Below, piece by piece: positions 11,387-21,725 of a DNA stretch of 28,819 bases. The stretch is taken from contig JAAVTG010000403.1 in assembly GCA_011947345.1 (NCBI GenBank), positions 1 to 28,819 on the forward strand, read 5' to 3'. A model generated the notes under the pieces. The model ran no database searches and was not told where the DNA came from. It was given only the letters and a program-made list of their open reading frames with translations. The stretch is from Phytophthora quininea. Lineage: Eukaryota > Oomycota > Peronosporomycetes > Peronosporales > Peronosporaceae. The position numbers and the translations under genes are program-made. Position 1 is the stretch's first letter. Every line of letters begins with the position of its first letter.

Positions 11387-11821
11387 TTGAGGGAGCAGTG
11401 TCCGCTCTACCCCGTCGACCTGGATTCCAAGACGATGACCGTCCCAGGCTCGGGAACCGACGTGTTCTCGACTACCAGTGCGCGTGACATGACGAAGGCC
11501 GTCGCGCAGTTGCTGAAGAGCCCCAAAAAGTGGCGCAGTACACGTACATGCAAGGCTCCGAGACGACGGTCGCCGAGCTCGTCAAGACAGTGGGCGGGGT
11601 GTCCGATCAAGGGCTCGCTCAAGCCGCAGGACGAGATCCAGGCAGCGCGAGACCAGAAAGTGTCATTCGAGACCATCCTAGTGGTCGAGTTGAGGCTGCT
11701 TGGCCATAGGGGAGAGCTGAAGTTTGACCAGGCCAAAGTGCAGGGCCGATTTTTTCTGATTGTCCATTTCCACACGCCGCAAGAACTGCTGGAGGCGGCG
11801 CAGAGGATCCGGACGCGATAG
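11387..11821 (+). pseudogene. Partial, decayed NmrA-like copy
   Basis: Corresponds to the C-terminal half of the gene at 9769-10691: SKTMTVPGSGTDVFSTTSAR matches TKTMTIPGTGHEVFSTTSVR, and RDMTKAVAQLLKS, KFDQAKVQ and TPQELLEAAQ are also shared. The middle (about 11530-11615) continues in a different frame (YTYMQGSETTVAELVKTVGG) and then returns, so two compensating breaks are present. The whole Rossmann half with the dinucleotide-binding loop is absent, so no functional enzyme is expected. The copy is on the opposite strand from the complete gene, making an inverted, head-to-head pair. The sequence is clearly diverged, so the duplication is not recent. Confidence 0.7.
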
Positions 11822-12128
11822 TGTAAGTCATTACTTGCTTTTATACTTTTGTAATGGACAGCCAGACACGCCTTGTGCTTTTTCCTGCTCGGTAAATTGG
11901 TACTTGCCAAGCAACACTGCTTGACTGCAATCCAAGATGTACTGCTATATGTGCATAGCCGCGGCAAAGTTGAAGTTTGTGCATAATCGGATTACCATTC
12001 TACCGACATTTACCGACTTTTGATCAACAACGCATGCTCATGGCGGTGCCCAGAAGTGCTCGCCCAAGTTGCTGCTCGCTGGCATTTTGCAGGCGTCGGA
12101 ATTCCGCTGCAAACAAACTGCTCTGCGA
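11822..12128. other. Intergenic spacer, nothing recognised
   Basis: 307 nt between the NmrA relic and the START-like gene, AT-richer than its neighbours. No domain, RNA gene or repeat was seen. It probably holds the promoter of the START-like gene; a weak initiator-like GCATTTTGCA lies near 12082. Confidence 0.35.
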
Positions 12129-13558
12129 TGACCGTCGGACGTGAAAACGGACGGTCCGGCGGCAGCCCGTCGGGATCGCGATCACCGTCGTCCGACTCCG
12201 TGACGGACGCAGCCACGCGCTGGCTGGCAGCAATGGATCATTCGGACGCATCGGACGGCGAGACGGAAGCGGCCGTGGCACCTGCAGTGAAGCTGGAAGC
12301 ACCAGTAGACAAGACCCAAATCGTGGCTGTGCGTCGACAGCAACAGGCTCGTCACAAGCGAGAGGGCAACGCAGTGCAAGACGCGCCGAAGAAGCGAGCC
12401 AAGCGGAAGCACCGCAAGTCGACGATCGATATCCGAAAGGTGGGGGACTCAGGGTGGTCTTGCGCTCGAGTGCATTGCTGAAGGCTGTTATTGATGAACA
12501 GGAAGAGATCGCAAAGCTGCTGAAGGAGCTGGCGGGACTGCACAATCAAATGGAAGCGCTAAATGCGCGGGCCATCGCTCCATGCACACCCGACGGAACT
12601 CCTAGCGAAGCGGCCGTGGCCAACCGAGTGCTTCGACGCGCCATCCAGAAGCAGCAGCTGGAGGTGACAGCGTTCCATGCGCTCATGTCGGAGTATTCCC
12701 TCTTCGTACGTTGCAAACAACGCCGTCGATCACTTTGAATTGCTCACATTGAGCTGATTGCTGTGTGAGCAGAGTATTCGAGCAGGTAGCCCCATCCACC
12801 AGCAAATTCATCTGAAGAAGGACGACAGCAGTCGGTACGCTGCCTTGATGTCCATGAAGACGCAGGCGCTGCAAACGGGAGCTCGTTTCCTCAAGGACCG
12901 CTTCCCCAGGATAGACCCATGTAAACCCATGAGGGAAGACCACGCCTACGAGGCACCGAACGGAGACTTTTACGCCACGTACTTTTCAACGTCGCAGTTT
13001 GAAAACAGTGTCAAACAAGTGTTCGACATCCTGCTCGGCTACTTCAGCAGCATCGAGATTTGCGTGTCGGAGAAGCTGGGCAACGTCACCATACGCGAAG
13101 ACGACGACAACTTGGCGTCAGGCGTGACCCAAAATCGCCTCATTTCCACGACGATCGGTGGGCTGCGAATGGAGTCGAATACCGTGTACTTCTCGCACTA
13201 CGAGGAAGGAGGGAGTGAGCCTGGTCACGAGCACGGCTACGGCTTGTTTGTCGCCGACTTCATCGATGAAGATGATAGGAGCCCGTACCACCCGCACGAA
13301 CGTATCCGCCGGGACTTCAGCGCTGTCTTGGAGCTCACATCGTATCCGATGAGTCGGCGAACGCTTGGGACGAACGCAGTAAACCGCCGCGAAGACGAAG
13401 GCACGGTCGTGGTCATGACCCGGTGGGTGCACAGCAAAGTTCACCGCCCGCAGTACGACATCCCGCTTGCAGGTTGGCACGAAATGCGCGAGAACACAGA
13501 AAGCTGGATCCAGACTTTGCACCAGACGATGCTGGAGAGGTATTTCGCCATGGTGTGA
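12129..13558 (+). CDS. START-like domain protein with basic/coiled-coil N-terminus (Phytophthora-expanded family), two exons
   Basis: Exon 1 (12129-12705) encodes a Ser/Gly-rich N-terminus, a Lys/Arg-rich stretch (KKRAKRKHRKSTIDIRK) and a helical region (LLKAVIDEQEEIAKLLKELA, then NRVLRRAIQKQQLEVTAFHA). Exon 2 (12773-13558) encodes the C-terminal domain: YEAPNGDFYATYFSTSQFEN, VKQVFDILLGYFSSIEICVS, GNVTIRED, YGLFVADFIDED and TRWVHSKVHRPQ. This layout (basic/helical head followed by a START-like lipid-binding fold) is that of a large Phytophthora family often annotated as START-like or M96 mating-specific proteins. The basic segment could bind DNA or target the nucleus; the ligand is unknown. 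The expected product is about 454 residues. One frame break lies at about 12437-12450 (GGTGGGGG), where a one-base change joins the basic segment to the helical region. The start is uncertain: ATG at 12129 is the upstream choice and ATG at 12231 is also possible. Confidence 0.6.
12706..12772 (+). other. Spliceosomal intron of the START-like gene, 67 nt, phase 0
   Basis: The intron starts GTACGT and ends GTGAGCAG. A branch-like GAGCTGATTG lies about 17 nt before the 3' end. Without it the frame stops at a TGA near 12736; with it removed, SEYSLF joins SIRAGSPIHQQIHL in frame. Its length is typical of oomycete introns. It is the only convincing intron in the window. Confidence 0.8.
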
Positions 13559-14402
13559 TTCACACCTGGTGATGTTTTAATGGTGTTTGATGGTTGTACA
13601 TCGGAAGCGTTGCGTTTTGTGATTCAACAGCGAGCTTGACGGGCCAAACAGAAGGCGCTGTCGTGTTTCTTGTGTCTGTGTCGGTGCCGGACGGCGTGGG
13701 TGTCTTGAAACGGGGTACCTTGCCGATGGTCTGAATTGCTCCCGGTTGCTTTGCCTAGACATAGTCCAGACAGCTTCATTCGCCCGGCAGTTGACAATGG
13801 TGGACTCGATGCTTCTCTGCCGAAGCGATCTCTTCGTAAAGAGCCTGGTATCGATGAGGCAGTCTTCTGCCCGGATAGTCAAATTCCGTGTTGGCAGCGG
13901 CATCACCAGCACTAGGCTGTGGAGTGCGACGGTTGAAGTTGCCCGCGGATGTCCTTGAAGACGTGCAGCAAAGCCACACCGCCATGGCCCGATCGAGTCC
14001 AGCTCGAGGCGGGTCATCCGAGACGAAAGCCGCGATCACTTCCACTCCCTTACCTCGCTACACCGCAGCAGTCCTCTAGCTCGGCCAGGCTTATTCAAGC
14101 GCTTGTGGACTGACACTGGCAACGCGAAAGTGGTCCTCATGGCGGTAAACTGTCGGCCGTCGCTCTACCGGCGGTCCGGTGTTGGTCGCCGGCTGCCTCT
14201 TGCTTTCACTATTCTCGCAGCGGATTATGCGCTTGTTTGGCACCAAGCGTGCCGGCGTCGGCGTTGATTGGTTCCCGGTCTTGCAAATCAACCGTGGCAT
14301 GTCATGTCACTTCAAGTTGGCAATTGATCCGGAGGCTCCTTCGCCTTTAGCAGGAAGCTCGTGCATTGGCATCCGGGCCGCTAACCTTCGACCAGTCGAG
14401 TT
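13559..14402. other. Intergenic region with short open frames only
   Basis: About 840 nt between the START-like gene and FDH. Overlapping minus-strand frames (13577-14017 and 13776-14045) and short plus-strand frames are present, but none shows a known motif or a conserved-looking composition. It includes the START-like gene's 3' flank and the distal FDH promoter. No RNA gene or repeat was recognised. Confidence 0.4.
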
Positions 14403-14416
14403 CCATTCCGCGATTT
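14403..14416 (+). promoter_or_regulatory. Oomycete initiator-like element upstream of FDH
   Basis: Reads CCATTCCGCGATTT, 12 of 14 positions of TCATTYYNCAWTTT, and ends 52 nt before the FDH start codon at 14469. The spacing matches the other three initiator-like elements in the window. Confidence 0.5.
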
Positions 14417-14468
14417 GCCTCCAAGTCCTCAAACCGCAAGTCTCCAGCTCCGCGCAAGTCCCTCGACC

Positions 14469-15629
14469 ATGTTCGCCTGCACCAAGTTCTCCGCCGTGAT
14501 GGCCTCCAAGATGGCCACGCGCAACTTCACCGCCAGCGCCCCCAAGCAGATGAAGGTCGTCTGCGCGCTCTACGAAGGCGGCGAGGCTGGCAAGAAGAAC
14601 CCCAAGATCCTCGGCTGTGTCGAGAACGAGCTGGGTCTGCGCAAGTTCCTCGAGGACCGCGGACACGAGTACATCGTCACGTCCGACAAGGACGGCGACA
14701 ACTCGGAGTTCGCCAAGCACCTGCACGACGCCGACGTGGTCATCTCGCAGCCCTTCTGGCCGGCGTACATCACGCGCGAGCGCATCGCCAAGGCGCCTAA
14801 GCTCAAGCTGGCCATCACGGCCGGCGTCGGCTCCGACCACGTCGACCTGGCAGCCGCCTGCGACCGCAACATCACCGTCGCCGAAGTCACGGGCTCCAAC
14901 GTCGTGAGTGTGTCGGAGCACGTCGTCATGATGATCCTGTCGCTCGTGCGCAACTACATGCCCGCCTACAAGCAGGTGGTTGACGGCAAGTGGGATATCG
15001 CTGACATCGCCAACAACGCGTACGACCTGGAGGACAAGCACGTCGGGACGGTGGCCGCCGGTCGCATCGGCCTGCGTGTCCTGCGCCGTCTCAAGCCGTT
15101 CGACGTCAAGCTGCACTACACCGACAAGGTGCGTCTGCCAGCCGACGTGGAGAAGGAGCTCAACGTCAAGTGGCACGAGACTGTCGAGGACATGGTCAAG
15201 GAGTGCGACGTCGTGACCATCAACTGCCCGCTGCACCCGGAGACTGAGAACTTGTTCGACGCTAAGATGCTCAGCAAGGTCAAGAAGGGCGCGTACATCG
15301 TCAACACGGCCCGCGGCAAGATCGTCGACAAGGAGGCGCTGGTCAAGGCCGTCGAGAGTGGTCACATCCAGGGCTACGCCGGCGACGTGTGGTTCCCGCA
15401 GCCGGCACCGGCCAACCACCCGTGGCGCTCCATGCCCCGTCACGCCATGACCCCTCACTACTCGGGCACCACGCTGGACGCGCAGGCTCGCTACGCCGCT
15501 GGCACCAAGGAGATCCTCGAGCGCTTCTTCGACGGCAAGGCGCAGCGTCCCGAGTACCTCATTGCCGAGGGTGGCAAGGTCACCAGCCCGTCCTACACGC
15601 ACGGCAACGCCACGAAGGGCTCGCTGTAA
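14469..15629 (+). CDS. NAD-dependent formate dehydrogenase, bacterial type, with putative mitochondrial presequence
   Basis: Oxidises formate to CO2 with reduction of NAD+. The 386-residue frame is intact. The N-terminal ~27 residues (MFACTKFSAVMASKMATRNF and on) are hydroxylated, basic and nearly free of acids, like a mitochondrial presequence; the enzyme body starts at MKVVCALYEGG. Members of the D-2-hydroxyacid dehydrogenase family share the NAD loop (AAGRIG, 196-201), Asp219 for NAD preference, and the catalytic set Asn144, Arg282 (NTARG), Gln311 (WFPQPAP) and His330 (MTPHYSGTT). Each sits two positions below the classical Pseudomonas numbering (146, 284, 313, 332, and Asp221), and AAGRIGLRVLRRL is the bacterial rather than the plant/fungal form of the loop (GAGRIG). 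ATG 14469 is chosen because the frame upstream has no ATG and an initiator-like site lies 52 nt before it. Origin by transfer from bacteria is inference. Confidence 0.93.
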   Translation: MFACTKFSAVMASKMATRNFTASAPKQMKVVCALYEGGEAGKKNPKILGCVENELGLRKFLEDRGHEYIVTSDKDGDNSEFAKHLHDADVVISQPFWPAYITRERIAKAPKLKLAITAGVGSDHVDLAAACDRNITVAEVTGSNVVSVSEHVVMMILSLVRNYMPAYKQVVDGKWDIADIANNAYDLEDKHVGTVAAGRIGLRVLRRLKPFDVKLHYTDKVRLPADVEKELNVKWHETVEDMVKECDVVTINCPLHPETENLFDAKMLSKVKKGAYIVNTARGKIVDKEALVKAVESGHIQGYAGDVWFPQPAPANHPWRSMPRHAMTPHYSGTTLDAQARYAAGTKEILERFFDGKAQRPEYLIAEGGKVTSPSYTHGNATKGSL

Positions 15630-15895
15630 GCTGCTGGGGATAGTTCCGTGTACTTTGACGCACACGCACGCACACGAAGATGGTGATGGAGGACTTGGAG
15701 TTCCCTGCAATCTGTCTCCGTGTGCCGAGGTTAGTGAGTAAGCTTAGCGAAAACACCCGCTAATGTATGTATCTCCAACGCATCCCTGTCATTGCTTTTC
15801 CGTGTAACAACTCAATAGGCTAATGCATCATCGTATTCGTTCCCGTCTTTGAAAGCACAATTAGACTCGCACGTGGATCCACCAACTGAATCCAC

Positions 15896-17258
15896 CTATT
15901 TATCATTGGCACCGCCGTTGGCTGGTGTTTCATGAGAATACTTCTCGAACAAAGCTTTCGAAATCAGCTCAAGAAAGAAATTGTGCATTGCGGTATCCAG
16001 AAACTTGAGGAAGCGATGCTTATCCCAAACCAATAAACTCTTCATGACGTTGGGTGTCACGTAACCAGACGCAAGCACGTATTTTATCGACTTGAAATCA
16101 TCGCTGGCATCATCTGTATCAATCGTTGAGCAATGTCTCGCTCATGCTCCGTTGACTTGTAATCGAAAGACTCCAAGATATCAATGTCATTGTCGCGATC
16201 GCATTTTCAAGTTTGCGTTGCTGTGTTGAATCGTCTGCGTATTGCAACACGTAGCGTATAATTCCTCCCCAACAACTGTAGCATTTCATCACAACTTCCT
16301 CATCTAGATCCGAAAACACCTTCTTGTGACAATCCAATTCTTCTTCCCTTCCCCACACTGGCATGTACCGGATCATCGACGGCTTCTTGCTGAAGTGATA
16401 CCACAATTCTCGCTGCGGAGAGAAAGGAGAATGGGCTTGGCCGGGACGTAACTGGGCTTGACTCCATCTACAATATAATACATCGTGGGGTTCCAAAGGA
16501 TCTGTCCAAAGTCTTCATACGACCCGCTAATCACGTTATCGGTAGTAAAGAGAATCCGCACACCCGTTTTATCGCTCTGGTACACCACAGTCTCGCCACG
16601 GTTCACCCAGTACCACAACAGCAAATATCCGAAAAACATTTTGCCGATGTCAGAATTGCCCATGATAATCAGCTTGGGGAATTGAGCTGTTGGATCTGCG
16701 TCAGAACAAGATCCAGTAAGAGCCGATAACAAGGTCGAGCGTATATCTGGACCCTGCTTGCCCACTAAGGCAAATACAGCCTGGGAACTGCAGCACATTG
16801 CCTGTTTTGAACGAGAGGGTATTGACGCGAATATCCTCCCAGAACACCTTGAATCGAGGATCCATCACAATGACCTCATTGATCGGGATACTGGCACTGT
16901 CGATGACGGGCGACTCTCTTGCAAAAGTTAGATGAATCATTTGCTGGGGCGACAACCTCAAGGAAGTTTGGGGAGTTCCAAAGTCCACGGGTGTTGCGTC
17001 GGTCGCAGCAAGTGGGTCGACCTCGTCGTGATCCTTGTATTTCTTGACGGACAAAGCTTCAATACCTCGGAGACTGTCGTGTTTGTCTTTCAGAGTGCGT
17101 CGGAAACCGGCAATCCTTGCAGTGGACCCACACGCCATATCGTTCATCCCCAACTTGTCGCCGCCGACTGAAAGGCTGTACCAGACATCACGCTGCTTCG
17201 TAACTGGGCGCCTGAGCTTTCTGCTCCTTGGTGCTGCTGTGTGTCTTCTCTTCGCCAT
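15896..17258 (-). pseudogene. Crinkler/RHS-type P-loop NTPase, decayed
   Basis: Read on the minus strand from ATG 17258: a basic start, a header beginning VWYSLSVGGDKL, then a region that includes SIPINEVIVMDPRF. The NTPase part follows: KLIIMGNSDIGKMFFGYLLL (the P-loop), MYYIVDGVKP, ILLS, MPVWGREEEL and CWGGIIRYVLQYADDS. A last piece (15896-16078) resembles the C-terminal helical region of this group. Oomycete Crinkler proteins and trypanosome retrotransposon hot-spot proteins share this NTPase; Crinklers act in host cells, often in the nucleus. Frame breaks occur near 16795, 16465 and 16100, and the product stops soon after the helical piece, where family members usually continue. The P-loop has Met where GKS/T is expected. 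Functionality is unlikely. I cannot tell whether it ever was a secreted effector: no signal peptide is visible. Confidence 0.6.
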
Positions 17259-17422
17259 CACTGGTCACTGTGCAGTGGGCGCATGAAGCGGCCAATACCC
17301 TTCACATCGTGGGTCTCCTCAATGATGCCGCAAAAATTAAGGTCTAGAGGAGATAATTTACAAGTAGCACGTCTTTTAAATGTGTCTCTGTTACAATTCC
17401 ATCCACACGTTGACAAGCAACA

Positions 17423-18054
17423 ATGGCGCTGCACTTCGCTCGCCGCGGCTTGCTGGCTGGCCGTCGCGGGCTCCTAACGCGGGCGTTCGCCAGCACCACC
17501 TCCGGCGCCGGTTTCTCGTACCCTGGGGCGCGGTCGCTGGAGCAGATCGTGAAGTTGGAGCTGCTGGAGACCGAGCAACCGCCGCAGATCGCCAACATTT
17601 GGGAGCAGTTCCACGCCGACAAGGACGACGCCGTGGCCACGACACTGCCAGCCCGAGAGTTCCAGGATATTGTGGAGCGCGCTGCTGCTGCACCCTTCTT
17701 CATCTTCCCAGTGTACCGCCAGGAGGGCTTCTTCAACATGCTGTGCCAGTTCCAGCAGTCGTGCTTCCTGATGACGTATCTGGAGGCGTTCAAGGAAGAC
17801 CCGAGTGCAGCTCCGCCCTGTGTGGCTGTGTCGCTCTACGACGACTTGCTGGCTAAAAGGAGATGGCTTTGGTGCGCGCAGATGTCATCAACATGCTGGA
17901 CAAGAAGGAGACACAGCTCCTGCTCAAGCAACTGCTAGCCAGCTATCAGGACAACAAACTCTACGACCACGTCAACAAGTTCAACAACCAGCCGGACCAG
18001 TTCGACTTTGAAGCTTACCGACTGCTGCTCAAGGACGCCACCGAGGAAGCTTAG
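17423..18054 (+). CDS. ATP11/ATPAF1-type mitochondrial F1-ATPase assembly factor
   Basis: Atp11 family proteins hold the F1 beta subunit in the mitochondrial matrix until it assembles with alpha. The N-terminus (MALHFARRGLLAGRRGLLTR, then AFASTTSG) is a clear Arg-rich mitochondrial presequence. The body shows the family pattern: SLEQIVKLELLE, IWEQFHADKDDAV, FFIFPVYRQEGFFNMLCQFQ, MTYLEAF, then ALVRADVINMLDKKETQLLL and a C-terminal helix. The expected length of about 211 residues is slightly short for the family. The frame breaks once at the A-run 17855-17858; one added A restores LAKKEMALVRAD. Since this factor is needed for respiration, the break is more likely a consensus error than a loss. 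It diverges from the Crinkler/RHS relic (164 nt apart) and converges with the importin gene (123 nt between stops). Confidence 0.75.
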
Positions 18055-18177
18055 ACTACGCGACTTTGGGGAATGCATGTATGTCTTAAAACCTTACCAC
18101 CGTCTCTCTCTCTCCTAACATCTCCAGTACACCACCTACGATCGATTATCCGCTTGGCGTCATCTAAGCAAGCCTAT

Positions 18178-21100
18178 TTACTGGGCTGCAGCCGCTTCCT
18201 GCGCCTCCTTCCTCTTGGCGTGTTCCGCCTGGAAGAGAGCAAGAGCCTGCTGCGTTGTGGGATCAGCCTCCAGACCCAATGCCTGGTACTCCGGGGCATG
18301 TGTCTGAGCGAAGCCCTGCAGCGAGCCGAGGAAGAATTCCACCTCGTCCACTTCGTCCAGCAAGCTCACATAGTCATCATCACCCTCGTCGTCGTATCCG
18401 GAACTGACCTTCAGCCTCCTCGCGCAGTTGGCGAAGGATAGCGTAGTACTGGTCGTCCACGACGTCCTCAGCGTCCTCGTTGGAGGCGTAGCCGCCGTTC
18501 TCGAGGAGCTCCTCGAGCTGCTCGCCCTCCTCGGCGTCCTCGCCAGCCTCCTCACCGCCATCCAAGATACCAGGCTGCGGGTTCTGGATGGACTCGGCAA
18601 GCACCTTCATAGCAGCCTGGATCAACTGCTTAATGTGCGGGCGAAGCGCAGCCGGGATTTTGTCAGCGGGTGCGCGCAGAATTGACATGGCACCAAGAAT
18701 GAACAGCTTGCGGTCGAGGTAGTTGTCATACCGGGACAGGTCGCTCAGCCAGATCTTGAGCACACCATCCGAGGCGCCCAGCGAGTTCAGAGCATCAAGC
18801 GTAAGACCCGGGTTGTAGTGCAGCAGGCTGCCGAACACACCCAGCAGGTTGCGAGCCGTCGAGTCCACCAGAGGCTCGGCCAGCTTCGTGCACACCATCA
18901 GCGTGATAGGAGGAATGCACTCGTCGACCTTACCGAACAGGTTGTGCAGCAGCGAGTACAGCAAGCGACAAGCAGCGCACAGGTCGATCTCCTGCACGTT
19001 CTGACTCTCGAAGACCGACTTCGCCATGTTGAACACGAGCTCCAAGTAGCGCACGTTGGCACCCGTGGCCGGGTCGGTGGCCGAACCGGAGAGGAAGCCC
19101 TCGATGTCGCGGCCCACGAAGTTGTCAATGACCGGCACGAAGTTCGTGAGGTAGTCCGAAGCCCAGTCGTTGAAGCTCGCGAAAATGAGCGGGAACAGCG
19201 CCCACAACTGCGGCGCGATCTTCTGGCTGTAGAACGCCAGCGAGCCCAGGATGTCGATGCCGCTCTCCATGTACTCGACGTAGTCGAAGTCCGTGAGAAT
19301 CTTGTGAATGACAGGAGAAAGCGTCGGCACCAGGAGCGGGTATAGCTCCGGATGGTTGTGAATGCTCATCAGGATCGTGTTAATAGCGTCCAGGCACGAC
19401 ACAGCGGCGAGTGAAGCGTCCTCGTCCTCATCAGCAACAGACGTGAACTGGCCGAAGAACTCGACGAACTTGGCAACAAGCTGCAGCGAGAACGGGCCAA
19501 TCTCCGATGAGAATCGGTCGATAATGTGCTCCAGCGCAACAACAACCTCGTCGTTGCCGATCTCGTCCATCAGGCTGAAGAACTGCTCTAAGATCTGCGG
19601 CAGACGCGGACGCAGGACCTCCACCACCGTGTCGGAGTGCGGGTACATGACAACAAATCGGATCGTCTTGGCGGCCTCGATGCGCACGGGCAGCTCCGGG
19701 TCGAACATGGCGTCCAGCATGCCGTTCACAATCGCAATCAGGGTCTGTTCGTCCTTGAACTGGATGCCCTCAATGTACTTGCGCGAGAAGATCTTGCAGG
19801 CGCGGAGACGAAGGAAACCGTGCGGGTTCTTGAACTCGGGCAGGATGTGGGTAATAATCATTGACTCCACTTGGTCCTTGTGCGCCTTTGACTTGGTCAG
19901 CACGCTGTCCAGAGAGAAGAGAGCGTGCAGTGCCGCGTCCTTTGAATAAAGTCCTTCTTGTCATCCGGGGCAGCAAGGTACGTGTTGAGGATGTTGTTGT
20001 AGAACGACAGCACGTTGGGCAGGCAGTCCTTGCCACGCTTGGTGCACAAGTCGGACAGCAGGTTCGAAGCGGCGTAGACCGGGTCCAAGAAATCCTCGAA
20101 AACGTCGTTCGTCTTGCGCACAAACTCGTGCGGGTCCTCGGCCCACAGTTGCAGGTCCTTCGGGGTCAGACACAGCACCGGGTGGATCACCTCGAAAAGC
20201 AGGAAGCCCAGGTGCGGCTTGATCATCTTGTACGTCACAGCCGAGTCCACGGCCTCCTGCAGGAACACCAGCGCCAGCTGCACCACTCGATCTGTGCAGA
20301 AGCGGCCGTTCTTGCGCAGCGCCAGCGTCTCCAGCACGCATGGCAACAGCTCCGGGGCGATCTGGTTGCGGAACACCGTGCTCATCTGCAGATACTCGTC
20401 CTCGGCCTTCTTGGGGTTGCCGTAGCGCGTGTAGAATCGGCAGAGGATCTGCAGCGCCCACTTTTGAGCTTCCACCACGGCCAGTTGCCGCGCTCTTCCT
20501 CGTCCGTGGGCTGTCCAGCAGGCTCGCCGCCCTCGCTGGCCTCAGGCAGAGGCTTGGCAATCACCATGCGGAAAATGTTCATCCAGGCGACAACCTGCTC
20601 GGTCTGGGCGATGTGCGGCGGCAGGTTGGTCTTGACGCACGACCAGTACGTCTTGAGGATGAGATGCATCATCCTGGCGGCCTCGAGCGAATTGTTGGTC
20701 TGCATCTGCACCATCATGTTCTGCAGCATGGGAAACACCACCTCCACGAGCTTGTAGAGCGGCTCAAGGCGGTCCTCGGCGCGGTACTGAAGTTCTTCAC
20801 CACGCGACGCAGCGCCAGCAGCGCGTTGATGATGCGGTTGGCGTCGCCGCTCTGCACGTTCTTGCAGATCTCGTCGATCAGGTTGGGCCACGACTCGGGG
20901 AAGTCGAAGCGCGCGATGTAGGCGACCGTCTCGGCCAGCAGCGAGCGAATGCTCGAGTCGTCCGAGACCAGCAGCGCCTCCAGGCCGTTCTGCCGGCCCA
21001 GCACCTTGTCGGCGGGGCTGATGACCTGCATCCACTGGCCCTCGGGCCCGTCCGCGCCCTCCCAGTACTTCATGACGAGGTTCTTGAGCGACACGGCGGC

Positions 21101-21271
21101 CGCCTGGCGGATCTCGCGCGTCACGGACGCCTCGACTGTGATCTGGATGAGCAGCTGCACCGAGCCGGGCACCGTGTGCAGGTTGGCCACGGCCTCCTCG
21201 GCGGCCTTGCGCGCCGCCTCATCGTTGCTGAACGTGTGCAGCAGGATGTTGTGCAGGCTGTTGACGTCCAT
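18178..21271 (-). CDS. Importin-7/8-type karyopherin (beta family), frame broken at four points
   Basis: Imports cargo such as ribosomal proteins and histones through nuclear pores, controlled by RanGTP. The N-terminus (ATG 21271, MDVNSLHNILLHTFSNDEAA) is an importin-beta N-terminal domain, with the REIRQAAAVSLKNLVMKYW hallmark. HEAT-like helices follow; diagnostic pieces include ESWPNLIDEI, NWPWWK followed by KWALQILCRFYTRYGNPK, and FLDPVYAASNLLSDL. The tail is acidic (GEEAGEDAEEGEQLEELL, and GYDDEGDDDYVSLLDEVDEV). The span predicts about 1,031 residues, the normal size of importin-7/8. Frames change near 20790, 20465, 19941 and 18405; three are readable as one missing base (near TTC/CAG, AAG/GCT and the T-run 19941-19943) and the fourth as a one-base change in CAGTTCC. 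Homology continues without a gap across all four, and no GT-AG intron fits, so I annotate one gene. A cell is unlikely to lose it. Confidence 0.88.
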
Positions 21272-21725
21272 GGTTGGTGGTGTCCTCTCTCGACGCTTGG
21301 GGTCTGATTGACGAAGATGGCTGCATCGGTGACTCGGTGTGAGAGACTATGATATGGCATGAGTGGGACCATGAGACCGTGGTGTGATTCGCTGAAAAAT
21401 ATTTTGCCCAATCAAATAAGACGGAAAAACTATCAGATGGGATGTGGCTGCAGCGAGAAGAGCCGCGTCGATTGACTGGCGGAGAAGGCGACTGGTTGTG
21501 ACTTTTGTGGCGGGAACACGATTTTTGCGGCACATGGTACTGCATTCTGAGATGGCTTCGCTTTCCTTCACAAGATACTTTTTCAACACGTTGAAGGCCA
21601 GGCAACAAGCGATCTCAATTAAATAAGGAGTCCTGCCTGCGGTATCTAAACTATAACCTCACCACGAAAAAAATGAGAGAGAATATGCAGAGCTAACCAG
21701 TGACATACGTCGCGACCGAGCGCGC
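21272..21725. other. Spacer between importin promoter and HSP90 3' end
   Basis: 454 nt, AT-richer than the flanking genes. It holds the importin gene's promoter side and the HSP90 3' flank. No further gene, RNA or repeat was recognised, and no strong initiator match was found 50 nt upstream of the importin ATG. Confidence 0.5.

Noticed and set aside
14307..15710. 467-codon minus-strand open frame opposite FDH
   Set aside because: Same cause: antisense to a strongly biased intact gene, low-complexity Val/Leu/Arg/Asp product.
17423..18054. Programmed ribosomal frameshifting at the A-run of the ATPAF1 gene
   Set aside because: Similar one-base breaks occur in many unrelated genes of this window, so a site-specific recoding signal is not needed.
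18178..21271. Introns as the cause of the importin frame changes
   Set aside because: Homology continues on both sides of each change with no extra residues, and no GT-AG interval of 50-100 nt fits. A one-base change explains each.
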